Position numbers and translations under genes: made by a program
Shown here: in pieces, positions 20,570 through 39,669 of the stretch
Position numbering within the stretch: position 1 is the first letter of the stretch
How the letters are laid out: every line of letters begins with the position of its first letter
Origin: Macropodus opercularis
Lineage: Eukaryota > Chordata > Actinopteri > Anabantiformes > Osphronemidae
Direction of reading: 5' to 3'
Assembly (NCBI GenBank): GCA_030770545.1
Contig: CM061096.1
Coordinates: forward strand, 8,103,501-8,167,500
DNA: 64,000 nt
The notes under the pieces: model-generated
The model's input: the letters and a program-made list of their open reading frames with translations, nothing else
Databases searched by the model: none
What the model was told of the DNA's origin: nothing

Positions 20570-23500
20570 GCAGAAAGACCTGACTGATGTTCAGATGGGC
20601 TCATGAAATAAGTCCTTGTTGCCTCAACAGAATAGCTGAATTCGGGTTATCGTCTGTGGAAACTTTCAGTCTGCTGTGAAGCAGTTGTTGACCTTTAACC
20701 CGTATTGTAATGTAGACACAGGCAACCAATCGCATTTCAGATATATAAAGTACAGCAAACACAATTGACCAATTTATACGTGAAACAATATATTGTCACC
20801 ACGTTCTTAACTCTAGAGAAACCGTTGGATCCCAGCAATGGATTTCACGCTGGCTGTTTGTTCCTCCAAAAGCCGTAAAACTAAAAATACACTGATTACT
20901 AAACAGCTACTTTCAGCGCAGCTATACGCCTGGAGAGACGCTGGGTAAAGCCCGGCACGACTTCTCTGCCTTCTGACAGACGCAGCCTCCCCCCTTCTCT
21001 ACGCCACCAGGCATAATGACTAACAGCTGGGGCGGCTGACTGTTTTTAAACCCAAACGGGAACGGAGATGTACAGACGGTGTGTTATTATCTCCAGGGCT
21101 CATGAAGTGAGCCTCGGTACCTGACCACCCACTCACCATCAATGAGTCACTCACACTTTTCTCTACCTAGTGGTCTCTTCTGCTACCTTATAAGATTATG
21201 TGACTCATTGTTATGCCACTTAAAACCACGCATGAGGATAAAGGGCACCCTGCACTACAGCAGCAGATCTAGTCTGAATGCACCTTCAGAAGAGGCACAG
21301 AGCTAAAGGAAGATGGGGCCGCTTGAGACGTTCCCCTGACGGCACATATCACGCAAATCTGTTTTTACTTTTAGATTTGAATGCAATTTGGAAAGAAAAA
21401 AAAAAAAAACTTGTTCGGCAATGGCTTATTTAAAAATGTTCACATGTGAACACGATGAAACCCCTCATAAAGACGATCTGCTAAAGTGTGAAGGGCTCAT
21501 ATTGAAACAACAGGAACCGGTCACGCAAAGAGGCGAAAACTTTCCTTTTTCTTTTCAGCTTTAAGTCAGCTGTTGAACCTGTAGAGTTGTTCAGTTACAG
21601 CCAATATGGCAACAAGCCAGCGACCCTAATAGTAAAATAATCAGGCCACGCAGATCTGTCCAGTTGGCAGCAATGTGAGCTTCACAGTAAAAGCTTATTG
21701 TAAAGTCTACCTGAAACTAATGACCTACTATCAAGAACTTGTTTACACTGCCTACTTTGTAATCAAGTAACCCAGCTCGGTTTTAGGATAAAGATAGCAG
21801 CACCAGTATATGATATCATGGCTACTTATTTTTACTTCTCAAAGTTAGCAGTCAGTTAAATGTACATTATCAAAAAGGCCCAACCTTTTCACTTTTCAAT
21901 CTCCAGAAACATACAAAAAAAAAGAAAGACAAACCAGGACATTATAAAGCTGCACATTTTGTACCAGATAATACAATAATAAAATACACAATGCTACATT
22001 AAGTGGTTAAAAATACAAAGGGGAAAAAGTATATTGATTTTTAAAACATCTTTAAAGAATATACATTGTTATTTTCCTTAACTAGCCAAGAATTTTAGTA
22101 GAAAGTGCATTCTATATAACAAAGAAAGGAGGAGGAGAATCATTCGGCAAACTGAAAGAACAAACAGGATGTTACAGAAAAAGAGCTTCACAGACGAACA
22201 GGACAGAATAATGTGTGTCAGACGAAGACTGGAGGTGGTAGTGCAAAGTCGCCAAAGCAAGAACATCACGTTCACTTTAAGGTCAGGTCTGCACTGGAGC
22301 AAAAAGGTTCACTCTTTTAAAAATACATAATTAAATGCATATATTAAAAGAAATATCGGTATGCCGTGGTGCCTTCCACACTGCCCACCTCCACCTGGGA
22401 TTCTCCTCCTTTCCTTGCCTAAAAACATCCACTCAAAGTAATCACCTCCACCCTTTTCCCCCATGCAGCCACAACTGCATTCTGTTCCACAATGCATTGT
22501 CAGTCCTCCCATCCCTGCGCCTCACCCACGCAGCAGTAAAGTGCAGAGAATACACACAAATTCAAAGGCTTAAAAAGAAAAAAAAAGAAAGTAGACAAAG
22601 ATCTGTACTGCAAAATGCTCAAGGACAGCAGTCAACCCAAGGGAACAGGATAATAAGCCATTAATGCAGCGCTATTAAGACCCACAGAAATGGCAGGATA
22701 ATTGCAGGTCTCATCAAAATAAGGACGTCCTAAACTATTGAGCTTAAACACTTCAGACTGAATCTCGCTGACTGGAGGGGACAAAAGAGGATCATGGCTG
22801 ATGTACTGCTATTGTTTAGCTCAGGTATCCCCAAATACGCACATATAGGGGCACATTGTGAAAAAGGGCACCAGGGACAGAATGGTAAAACTAATGCATG
22901 CACTCACACACACACACGCAAAGTTCAATGTGCCTCCTTAACACACTCCCAGACACAACCAAACAACCTGATCTCATGTCCAATACTTGCCAACCTGTTG
23001 CCGAAACGACATTCACACCATCAGCTATTACAGTAACAAACCTAATGTCTTGCGCTGATTGACCACATGTATGCTTATATATGCAACTTTTGACCACTGC
23101 TTATTATCCTGACATTTCATTTTTCCGGCGCTAACAGTAAATCTAGACTACAGAGCCATTCATTAGAAATTATAAAAAATAAACACATGAATGACTTGTA
23201 TGTCATCAATCTGGTTAGGCAACATTCAACAGGTTTAGACACAACGGCCGGTGTGGCCTTGGTATGTCAGTATGATGAAGGTCACAAACAAACCCTTACA
23301 TAACAACAATGCCCCACACCAAACTGTGGAATAGAGGCTGAGAGGAATATGCATAACTGTTAAAAATGTAATGGAAAAAGGTCCCAGGTGTGTATACTGT
23401 GTGTCCAATGACCTGTAACATGGTAACCCGTATCGTTTCAACAGCAGCGAAGGGAGGTGGGGTAAATCCTGATGGGGCCATGTGTCTGGCCCCTCACAGT

Positions 23501-24517
23501 GGCAGTATCTGACAGTCATCTAAAAGCATCTGTTGACCAGCAGTACTGAGAAGCTGAGGTTGCACTGATCACAGGAAGTAAATCAGTGACCATGTGGTTT
23601 TGTTTTTTTTTTGTCTTACGTGTGTGCTTAAGTGTGAGGGTTGTGTGCGCCTAGGATGTGTCCTGCATAACTTGAGTTTCTTGATCACAAAATATCTAGC
23701 CCAAACTTCAAATCCATTGTAGAAAAGCCAGACTGGCAAGACATGACACAAGACACTGGTTTGAACTATTACACTTCAAATGGAAAAGCAAAATTAAGTA
23801 ATATTTTATGTACTGGAATGGAAAGCACCATTTAGCTATGACGCGAATCTCAGACTGTGTCTAGATTCAGCTAATCATTTACAAAACATCCTGCCCCCTT
23901 CTTACGGTCACTACATGGCATTGCGTCTGTACTACTGCTGTTGCCCCTCTAAGGGAAAGCCTCAGCCTTAGGCCAGTCACAGGCTCAGGAGGAACCATAA
24001 CATTCAACACATATTTTTGCAGGCCCAGAGGCTCTACAGTACAAGTAGGACAGATCGAGTATTGCTTTTTGGGAGGAGCAAGTCTTGACCAATGTGCAAG
24101 CGTAAGTCAGCTTGACAAAAGTTCAATTACACAGATTTTTGATGATCCACCCCAATAATACATGTCAACTTCCTTCAGCAGCTTTTGAAAATTAAAAAAG
24201 AAAGATACTTTACACCCATCAATGTACAGATAGCACAGAACCCACTGTCAAGATTTCCTAAGAAGTGTTCAAGAAAAAAACAAAACAAAGAGGTTGTCAG
24301 TTGACCGGATTTCCAGGGTGTTGCTTAGGTCACGTGTGCACAGAGGGCGTATTAGTTCGATAGGTTTCACACATACACAACTGTGTGTTTAGTCTGATTA
24401 AATCTGTATGAAAAGAGCACCCTTGTATTGGGGGTCTTGCAACTTAAAGTCTGAGGCAGGACTATGAGAGCAGGAGAAGGCGTTGTTTGGTGTGGGCCTG
24501 CAGAGCTGGAGCACAGT
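20570..24517. other. Noncoding stretch: phospho1 upstream DNA and probable long znf652 3' UTR
   Basis: No coding exon is seen. The right-hand part (from 24517 leftward) is the 3' flank of znf652 and probably carries a long 3' UTR; I found no clear AATAAA on the minus strand, so its end is not fixed. A perfect 16-bp palindrome lies at 21437-21452. Confidence 0.45.
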
Positions 24518-30517
<6,000 letters not shown>

Positions 30518-33500
30518 TAAGAGAGAGAAGGAATTGAAAGATGGATTGACGTGAGTATAAGGAAATGGATAAAAGCAACCGTTATGGTGCCTTGTTTGAC
30601 TAAATAACTCTCCAAGGAAGGGCAGGGGATGCCACACCAATCCCCCACCCTCCTTCCGCTAAGGAGGCAGGAAGGAGGGAATGAGGTACAAGACAGTTAG
30701 CCTGATTCAAAAAGAGCATCCATACTGTCCAAGGTAGGAAATGCAATTGGAAAGACATACAATCTGGTCCACTTTCAGTTTCATGTAGTTAAAAATGAAA
30801 CTGGAAATCTAAGTCTAAGTGTCTCTGATCCAGTTATTATGTGAGGTGTAGGCAAGTTACTGATCCAGTATAGTCAGAAGGTTTCTGTACTGCCAAGTGC
30901 AACTGTCTTCAGCTCACTGCAGATCAAGTGAGGGTGAGCTGCACACCAGACATGGGATTGTTGTGAGGACTTCTGTGTCTTGTTTTAAGAGCCATTTAGA
31001 GCCACATTACCTATGAAACAAGAGAAGAAAACATGGGGAGAAATGTGCATGAGATTAGAAGAGATTCGCTTCCGTTCTCTCGTGTCACTAGAGAGTCTGT
31101 GAACTGAAACTACAGCCATACTGTCAAGTTTTCAAACAACGTACCACATTTGCCCACACGTTTCAGTGTTCTGTGTAGGAGTTGAAACCACAGCCTTTGC
31201 AAATGAATGTGAGTCGAATCAATTTCAAAAATTGAGCAATCTGAATATTTCCGGACCACAACTGAAATATATAGCAGAGATATAAATGGTGGCAAATAAT
31301 ACATCATGTGAATTTAAGAGCACATTTGCAACAAAGGCAATAAAACAATAGACTACTCAAAACCAACAGTGTTCTGTAAAAGAAAACTGTTGGAAATTCA
31401 ATATCAAATCACCACTGATGATATGTCCACACACATGCAATTACTGTACAATACCTGTAATCTGACACTTGAATCCAAGCATAAAATAAATAACTGCTCC
31501 AGTCAAAAACTGTCCATAACAATGAAAAACATCTAGTTGACAGCAAAGCTCCGATTAAATGAAAGATTGTGTTTTTTTTAAAGAACACACACCTCCCATT
31601 GACTGAGAACCTAGTGTAACCACAGCTTAGGAGCTTATTGCAAACACAACCACAGGAAACTGTATTTCGGGCTTTCAGTGTAGCCAAAATGCTGCATAGT
31701 TTGTAGCCTACAGTAGCGCCAATATGTTGACACATAAAAACAATACAGTAAAATTATTTTCTTGTTGAGTTTCTAATTGAAGGCATTCATAATTTTCCTG
31801 ACTGTGGCGTACATCTGTGCAGAGATGTACCTGGCTGACAGTTGGCTGACCTCAAACAACCTTACACCCTACTAATCATAATGAGTAAGCACCAAGGCTG
31901 TTCACTATAAAACCTCCCTGAGCAAGTTTCCTTTCTTGGCGATAGTAGACATCCTCTCTTCTGTGTCGTTGCAAACATCGATGCACTACGCAAAGATAAA
32001 TAGGCCAAAGGGTCTTTCATACTCAAACTACTTCCACCAGACCGAAGAGTTGTTTTTTGAGTTTAAAGTCATATAAAGTCATTTAAAATAAAGTGTGCGT
32101 GTGTGTGTGTGTAACTAGAAAGCTGTAAATTTGGGGGAAATTATTTATCTAAATAACTTCCCTAAGCTTCAGCCACTAACATTTTTTTTCCTCCAAACAG
32201 CACGTCACTTAAAAGAGCTTGCTTCAATATGATGCTTTGACCATAGTACTTACAACTAATTTATTGCAGATTTACTATTTAATTGTATAAACTAACATGA
32301 ACACAATGTTCTGGAATAACAATCACAATATGATCGATTTTCAAAAAATGAACGTTTTTAGAAAGATTTCAAAGATGTGTATGAATTGTTACAGCAGACC
32401 TGTTTAAGTAATTAACCTGAACAAACGTTTACAGACTTTTGCTGTGAACATTTTTTTATACAATAAAACTATTCTCTCTGTTACGTAGACTCAGCAGAGT
32501 ATTAAAAAAAGAAAGAACAAAGATACAAGGTAGCTGTAAACACGTTTATAAAAGTCAAACTTACATCAGTCTGTTTTGCAAGAAGTGTAAAACATTTATG
32601 CAGAATTTGACTATACACACATACAAGACACACCTGTCTTCCTGTGCATGCTGCCTGTGATCCTTTCTGAGAATTGGACAGCAGCTCTGAGAGCATTAAG
32701 ACCACAGAGGGAGGGTGAGCTCTCTCACATGGCTGTCTTTAACACAGCCAAAAACATTTTAGTGGCAGATAATCGTCTGAATGACAGAGGAATATAAGTC
32801 ACATGAAAAAAAAAAAATCACAGCCTGACCCTGACTTAATGATTTTTATTTAAAATATTTGTTAAGCAGCTAACTTTACAAATGAATTCTTTTTTGACAT
32901 TCACAATATACAACAAACAAAAAAGTGGCAGTTTATCAGTTGATCAATCAGTGTGAAGCCGTTTCCCTACAACACATTATCAATGATGAGTCATTTCAAA
33001 GTTTCACTGAAATAATTTAGCCCTTTGATGTGGGAATGAAGTCAAGTACAGACCTCTCAATATCACTAGTAATTACTCCCCACAACCAACTTGCCAGTTA
33101 GGGAGGTAAAACCTATTGGACTAATGAACTTTGTGACTGCATTCTTACTTCAGATGCCTTTCAAAAAGAGAAGCTTTGCTCCCTGATGTAAACAAACTAC
33201 ATAATAATATTTCTCATTTTCATTTTAATGTAAACCCTCTCTAATGCTCAGTAAGAGCCAGAAATCAACAATACATAATTTTATAGCCTGCCTCAATCAC
33301 ACTGCAGAGACGTGATGAGAAACCAAAACTCATTTCATATAGGGTAAGCCACAAAGCCAGTCACATACCGGATAGGTGCTACTGTGGCTTAAGATTTGAA
33401 TGACACAGGATGGGAGCATTGCAGAGGCACACTTTTAAAACCTACAATTCTTACCACTGCTGCTCACAAATGTTCAGCTGTATTGAATCTGTAGAAGATG

Positions 33501-34740
33501 AGCGTTTTGAAGAAGTCAGATTATGTCACGTTTACATCCTATTATGCAGCAGTGCTACTTAAATCCACTCTCGCTCTCAAGTCTAGGTTTTAATGAGCTT
33601 TCCCTTTCGCAGCTTGTAGTGGACTGTGTGAGGGTTCACATTCCTCACTCTGTCCAAACTCATAAGACCTTAACCAGCTCACTGTGTGGTACACTGCAGG
33701 GGTGCTCCATGCCTCTGTAGGTATTTGGCCCTCAAGCCCATAATCGGGTCATAGAGCAATACGTAGTGTTTTTGGTCAGCTATAAATCATCTGTGGTATC
33801 ATAGACAAGTAGAAAAGTATTATCTCAGACCCCAAAGCGTCCCACACCACATTTCTCATTACCACACAGAACGAGTTACTCTCAAAATCAAACCTGACAG
33901 GAGACAAGAGTCAGCTGATGTTTGATATTATGCTCTCTCTCCTCTAAACGGGGGGGGGGGGGGGATAATACACTATCAGGCAGTATGAATTATTAAAATG
34001 TGGCTCCGACTTTAAAATAATGTCCCAAAACACCGAATTTACATAGTCCAACAAGCCTTCAACTTGAAAGGACGGTTACAAAGTGAGCAACCCACACGAC
34101 CCACATTTTTGGGAAGTATACAGTGATATGCTGAACCTCCGTTTAATGCTCCGATTTGTATAAAGCACAGAGACCATATTAGTAGAAATACAACTTTGTT
34201 CACAGAACTGCATTAACAGTACGCAGGCCTGGCCAACTTGGGCTACTTAGCGAGCTAGCAATTCTCCTTAGGTACTAACCTGCACACACATGACAAGCTA
34301 ACAGCTACATTAGCTCAAGGTGCAGCAATTGTGCGTTTTAAGACAGATAAGCTCACTCGGCATGGAAAACAATCACAATATCCCACACGAGCGACACCAG
34401 CTAAAGGACAGCATTTGCTGACATGCATGGGCTAACAACATATAGAAGGCTTTCACTTTTTTTTAGCCCAAACCGCCCAGATTTTGGCTAGTTAGCTTAA
34501 AGCTAGCATTAACGTCAGATATTTAACATTAGCGTTACTCTTCATTTAGATACTGCGGTTTAACCAGAAAGTGTGGGCGTCATCGGGGCGACGCGAAGCG
34601 AGATGAAAAGTCGATGTCGTGCTTTGTTATCAATTTAGTGCAAGACACCAAGCGCCGCTCTGGTGACAAAACCCAGGCTGCTGTACTGACAAACCCACTC
34701 AACTCGACACAGTCACAAAGTCACTGCTAGCTCAGCTCAC
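30518..34740 (-). other. znf652: znf652 5' UTR exon part and long 5' intron
   Basis: No coding sequence is recognised. A minus-strand acceptor, TTTCATAG followed by GTAATG (exon start about 31013), would place the coding exon's 5' UTR at 30518-31011 or so, with about 3.7 kb of intron up to the CpG island. Contains a G15 run at 33950-33964 and a short GT repeat near 32096-32111. Confidence 0.4.
33950..33964. repeat. G15 homopolymer
   Basis: Uninterrupted run of 15 G's in the probable znf652 5' intron. Confidence 0.9.
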
Positions 34741-35260
34741 GGGCAATTCTCACCGTAGCATCTGTCAGCGGCTCCCGGTGACCTGGAGGCGCTTTCCCCG
34801 GCAGCTGCCACGCTTGTCACGCACGTAACTCGTTCAACTTAAGTTATACGGCAACGTTTTGTTGTCGGTTTGCTGGCTTACCTCGGTCGACAGCGACCTC
34901 CCTCTTGCGTTCATGCAGTCATAGTTGCACAGATTCGGCGTTGCACGCGCACTTGTATCACTCGCCCTCCCTCCACATTCGCGGATGTGCATTCAGAAAG
35001 GCCAGTGGTCTTTTTGTGCAAAGGGCCAAAGGTTTGTGTTGGTGTGCGTTACGGACTGCGGCGATGCCTGCGCACCGGCGTCCTCAGCCCCGCTACGTGG
35101 CCCGGCCAAGCTCTCGCGCGTAACACCGCTGTCCCGCGCTCATCCCAGGCATCCAGGCCGCTGTCTGGGCAGGCGCGCGGCGGCGTGTCTGGATCTCCCC
35201 TCCAAGCCAGACAGGGCACGGCGCGCGCGCACGCTGAGCTCAAACCCTTGATTGATGAAA
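34540..35260 (-). promoter_or_regulatory. znf652: CpG island with probable znf652 noncoding first exons
   Basis: CpG-dense block with no coding match. Two good minus-strand donors lie in it: GACCGAG followed by GTAAGC (exon end 34882) and GCTACG followed by GTGAGA (exon end 34754). Both face the znf652 coding exons, so two alternative noncoding first exons are plausible. The open frames on both strands (34870-35280 plus, 35049-35388 minus) follow from GC richness and match nothing known. Confidence 0.5.
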
Positions 35261-35289
35261 TAATAACGAGAAGACCCTGAGGACCGTTT

Positions 35290-36523
35290 ATCATCTCCAA
35301 AGAAGATCCTAAAACAGTAATTATACTGGTTTTGCCCATGCAGTTGGGCTGTCATATGAAAAACGTGCCATCTGGGCGACTCGTGCAACTGCTCAGGGCA
35401 ACAGAAAGCCCTAGGAAATAAAACTGCAACAGTATTCAGTATTTACACGTACAAGTACACGTATATGCCTGAAGAAATAGTGCCCTAACATTTTAATACA
35501 AATGCAATACTTCTTTAAGATGAACGTGGGTATTAAATGTGATGTGGAGCATAACACCAATATCAGTCTAGTCTTAATTTGACAGATTCTCTAAATAGCA
35601 AGAAATATACTGTCACTTTTCTCAGTGTAAATAGGGGCCAAAGCTCTTATCAGCACAAGAACGGTATGAAGCAACCTCCTGTGGTGATTATTATTATTGC
35701 ACATAAGGTCTGCTGAGCAATCACCTGGAGGAACAACAAGCATGACTAGTGGGAGGTAGAAAGAATTTTATTGTTAAATTGAGCAATTACTGGAAAATGG
35801 AAACTGCACCTTCTCCACACAAACTAAAGATACAGAGATGTTAAAAAAATGGAGCATCTTCTGACAGACACAGTTCAGCTGATTGAGGGGCGTCAATTGT
35901 TGGTGCCAATTGTGACATAGCAACTACAAGTGGAGAAATATCTGTTGAGATATTTAATACCTAAGAAATCAGACCACAGACAATTTGAGTCTAATTAGTA
36001 AATCAACTCTATTCAATAACGTCCAAAGATACAAGTCTGATTAAGCGTTCCGGCAAGACAAGAACAGACTCTTGGCATCATTTATTGTCAACAACTTCTT
36101 GGAACTAAATGTTGTTGGAACAGAAGCAAAAATATAACCTTGATTTAAAGACCAAAAATAACACTTTCCACACATGCAGTGCTCTGAATCTGAAACAATT
36201 CAGCAATGATCATTTCATTTAATTTACTACATTATCAATTCTTTTCAAAAAAGGTTGAGATGTACAACAATGACTACAAATGAAAGGATCAAACCCTCCA
36301 CTTCCTTATACATGGGTGGACATGTATTTATCTCAGACTCTCACTTTGTCTTCCACCATGCTGCCATCAGCAGAGCCCGGCCCAGAGCTGGAAGAAGAGA
36401 CAGAGTGGGAGGAATGCATGTGAGGTTAGAAGAGTCCTTCATTGAATCCTCCAACCACCCCATCCATGGCTCATGTAATAGCTGGTGACAGCAAGCGTGG
36501 GGCGGACATGGGGTGAAGTGCTA
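35290..36523. other. Gap between the znf652 promoter and phb, including the phb 3' UTR
   Basis: No coding exon is seen. A minus-strand AATAAA at 35767-35772 is a likely phb polyadenylation signal, predicting a 3' UTR of about 0.75 kb. Confidence 0.5.
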
Positions 36524-38242
36524 TCACTGAGGCAACTGGAGCAATGTGCCCTGCCCTGAGGGAAGGTACGTGATGTTACGGGAGCGGGAGAGTTGGAAAG
36601 CGATGTCCTCCGCTGCCTCTAGTTTACGTAGCTCTACCAGACCATCACCAGCATCCATTAGGGAGTTGGCAATGAGCAAGGCAGCCTGAGAGTCTCCCTC
36701 TGCTGAGATGATCGCAGCCTGCTTCTGTTGCTCTGCCTAAACGAATACAAGGAAGATTACTGTGAGACAGATTTTAGATGGACAAGTATCATCACACTCA
36801 TCTATACGTAAAAATAAATACCTTTTCTACAACGAAACGGGCTCTCTCGGCTTCCTGCTGAGCCACCTGCTTCATCTCAACAGCCTCTGTGAATTCCTTG
36901 CCAAAGGTCAAATGTGTCTGAAGGGATACAAAACAATTGTTTTTTTCCAGTAAAATCCACCCCAAAAATTTAAATAAACTGCTAGAATCCCAGGACTGTC
37001 ATACCAGGGAAACATCATCCAAGATAAGGCCAAAGGTGGAGGCTCTTTCTGTAAGGTCTTCGCTGACCTGCCGAGACACAAGCTCTCTCTGGGTGATGAG
37101 CTCACCAGCATCAAACCGAGCCTGTGGGAAAGACGATGCATGAGCGTGTTTACCTTCCATACTCAAAAGAAATTGTGCATTTGTTCTTTTTCATTTTTTT
37201 CAAAGACTACTCACAACTACAGCCTTCAACACTTCTGTAGTGATGGATGGCAGAACCCTCTCATCATAGTCTTCACCAATACTGGTGAAGATACGTGGTA
37301 GCTGGCTAGTGACCGGCCGGAAAAGGATACGCAATGTGATGTTTACATTCTGTAGATCTGTAGGAGCATGAAGAATAGCACGGCTCATTCCATTTATATT
37401 AGACTTTAGTAAAGATGTTTCATAATGGACAATATAAGTCTTATTCCTTTGTCAGCGTTTTTAGACAACTTCCTTGCCTGCTTGTATATTTTTGTCTTTA
37501 TTAAGCATCTTCAAAGTAGCAATTTCAGTCATGTACCTTTGCTGCCTGTAATGACAGGCACATTGCGTGGACGGGAGCGACAATCAAAGACGATAGGTTT
37601 CTGAACCCAGGGAATGAGGAAGTGGGTCCCTTCACCAACAACCTCATCTTGGACTCCTCTGAACCTGTCAAATATCACAGCCCGGTGCCCTGCATCAACT
37701 GTGGGAGGCAGGATAGTTAGTCTGTAAGAGTTGGTCTTTCAATCTCAACAGGATGTTCCCCTGTACTCAGCTGAATTGCACCTCCTACATGGTCATAGGT
37801 CTTTACAGGTTGCATGTGTATTTTATAACTGTAGGGTATTTGATTTCATTATATCAAACTAGATAAACAGCAATCTTTAAATCCCATCTACTACAAATGC
37901 TAATCACACTCATTCATCTTTGCTTTTCCTACACTGAATGTATAGGTTCCTTGCTTTGGCCCAAGACATATTGGTGTCTAATTAGATGATTGAGCAGCAA
38001 AGACCTTGATCCTGAAAAAATTTACTGACCAAAATATGATTATGTCATCATTTTCTTGGAATTTCGTATTAATTACTTTAAAAAACAAAATTAAACAGTA
38101 AATAGTTCTCTCTATGTCTGTATGGTTGTGTTACGTTTAGAATTGAGCATCACTCACCATTGAAAAGGGCAGAGTTTACAACACCTCCACCGATGGCAAG
38201 GGCCAATCCCAACTTCCCAATAGACTCAAACAGCTTAGCCAT
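36524..38242 (-). CDS. phb: Prohibitin 1, complete, six coding exons
   Basis: SPFH-family protein of the inner mitochondrial membrane that assembles with PHB2 into ring complexes that stabilise membrane proteins and regulate m-AAA proteolysis. Coding exons, 5' to 3': 38158-38242, 37537-37698, 37215-37357, 37005-37121, 36822-36917, 36524-36736; 816 bp, 271 aa (human 272), all joins in frame. The N-terminus MAKLFESIGKLGLALAIGGG contains the short hydrophobic membrane segment. It is followed by the SPFH core (DAGHRAVIFDRF, GEGTHFLIPW, RSRPRNVPVITGS, NVNITLRILFRPV) and by the C-terminal coiled coil ([20 protein letters not shown]). It ends LLQLPQ. Near-identity to human makes the call certain. 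The start codon sits 9 nt inside its exon after a TAG acceptor. Confidence 0.98.
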
Positions 38243-38748
38243 GACAGCAACCTACAGAGTACAAGGTCGAAAACGTTAACATCTTTACTCCTACTTGATG
38301 CAAATCATTTAAGCCTTGGTGACAGTCTTTGGGAAGGCGGGTTAAATCCCTCCAACAAACAGGAGTTAGCCTTGGCCTTGAGCTGAGTGATGCCTTAGCA
38401 GTAGCTCACTAGCTTGTTTTAGCTTACTAGCTAGCCGTGAACTGTGACAACTTAGCAGCACAAGGCTCCTTAATAGAGCAACAGAAACCTCAGAATTTAC
38501 AACACGGAGACGACTACGCGTGGGACACGTCACATGAAAAGCACGTTAAGTGTAAAACTCCAAAACGCAGACCGAGTGTCTGACAGACTGGGTGCGTGGT
38601 TACTCGTGCTCGCCCCGCTCATGAGCCGCTTACAGCAAACGCTATTTATGAAATGTCTCCACCTCGCTGTATGGCGCTGCTAAAAACGAGCCTTAGCTAT
38701 GCAATTAAACATTGTAATGACATGAAGTTGGTGCCTGACATAACTCAC

Positions 38749-38930
38749 CTCAGTTCTACTCAGACGTCTATGACCTCCACCGAACACGACGCACTGCACA
38801 TGAAATGCTTGCCCTGCCGCGCATGCGCAGTAGGTGAAGGAACTTAGCCTCTGATTGGACAAAACATAGACTTCTTCTTCTATGACTTCGTGACTCCCAT
38901 TTAACACCACGAAACACTTCCGCCACCTGC
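38749..38930 (-). promoter_or_regulatory. phb: phb noncoding first exon and promoter with perfect NRF1 site
   Basis: A minus-strand donor, AACTGAG followed by GTGAGT (exon end 38749), marks a noncoding exon 1, spliced to the acceptor at 38251. Upstream are a CRE-like GACGTC (38763-38768), an exact NRF1 consensus palindrome GCGCATGCGC (38819-38828) and an ETS-type GGCGGAAGT (38916-38924). These are typical of a nuclear gene for a mitochondrial protein. Confidence 0.6.
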
Positions 38931-39294
38931 TGCTTTGAGTCTTAGTGGAAGAAGAACTAGAAGTAAATACATTATGCAGCAGTCGTAGTCCAATTGTAAA
39001 TGAAATCAAAGTTTCTACCAAGTATCGTTATGTATCCCGCTGCAAAAGCTTGGAATTAAACAACTGCACTGTTAGAAAAGGATGCGAAACTGTAACTGTT
39101 ATGTTGTTTTGTCTTTGTCGCAGAATGGTACATTTTCAGAATATGACTTTGCAACATTATTTATAATTTATTACTTACACTGCAAAGTTGGGCAACGCTT
39201 CTATTCATTGTCGTGGGTTTGAACAATGTTTCATAGTTTGGCTTGTGATTTATTTTCCTATTAATGGGAATGTGCAAATCAGCATGCTACAGTA

Positions 39295-39669
39295 GAAGTG
39301 AAACACAATAATTATATACAACAATGATTTCACCAACCTACTTCAAAGAGACATGTATTGTAAGACACTAGTAACAAGACTGTATAGAGAACAGTAGTGT
39401 AGAGAACTACACATTTGGTGGCACTTTAACGCCCCCTTGCGCGGACACGAGAATTCAAACAATAGTCGGTAGTTTCACTTTCTTCCATAGATTGTAAAGT
39501 GCGACGGTCTTTGAAAGACAACGCCAAACCCCCAATGGAACATTTGTAAGGTCAGTAAACCCGCTGTGTGCGTCCAAGCTGTGTTATGACAGATTGCATT
39601 TCGGCCTCGCATGAACCGATGGTAGTGCGATCGTGAGATTGTCAGATGTGTTTGATTTCTTTCACTTCC
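39295..39669. promoter_or_regulatory. Cluster of interferon-type motifs upstream of the DTX3L-like gene
   Basis: Three motifs are visible: GAAGTGAAAC (IRF/PRDI-like) at 39295-39304; AGTTTCACTTTC, a perfect ISRE core (AGTTTCNNTTTC), at 39471-39482; and GGAAGTGAAA on the minus strand at 39660-39669, an ETS-IRF composite (GGAANNGAAA). A plus-strand donor, ATTT followed by GTAAGG (exon end 39545), could close a noncoding first exon starting just after the ISRE. It would join the acceptor at 40377 (exon start 40378). Confidence 0.5.

Noticed and set aside
38043..38049. C-box-like ATGATGA on the minus strand in a phb intron, possible C/D snoRNA
   Set aside because: No CTGA D box at a suitable distance and no terminal stem seen.
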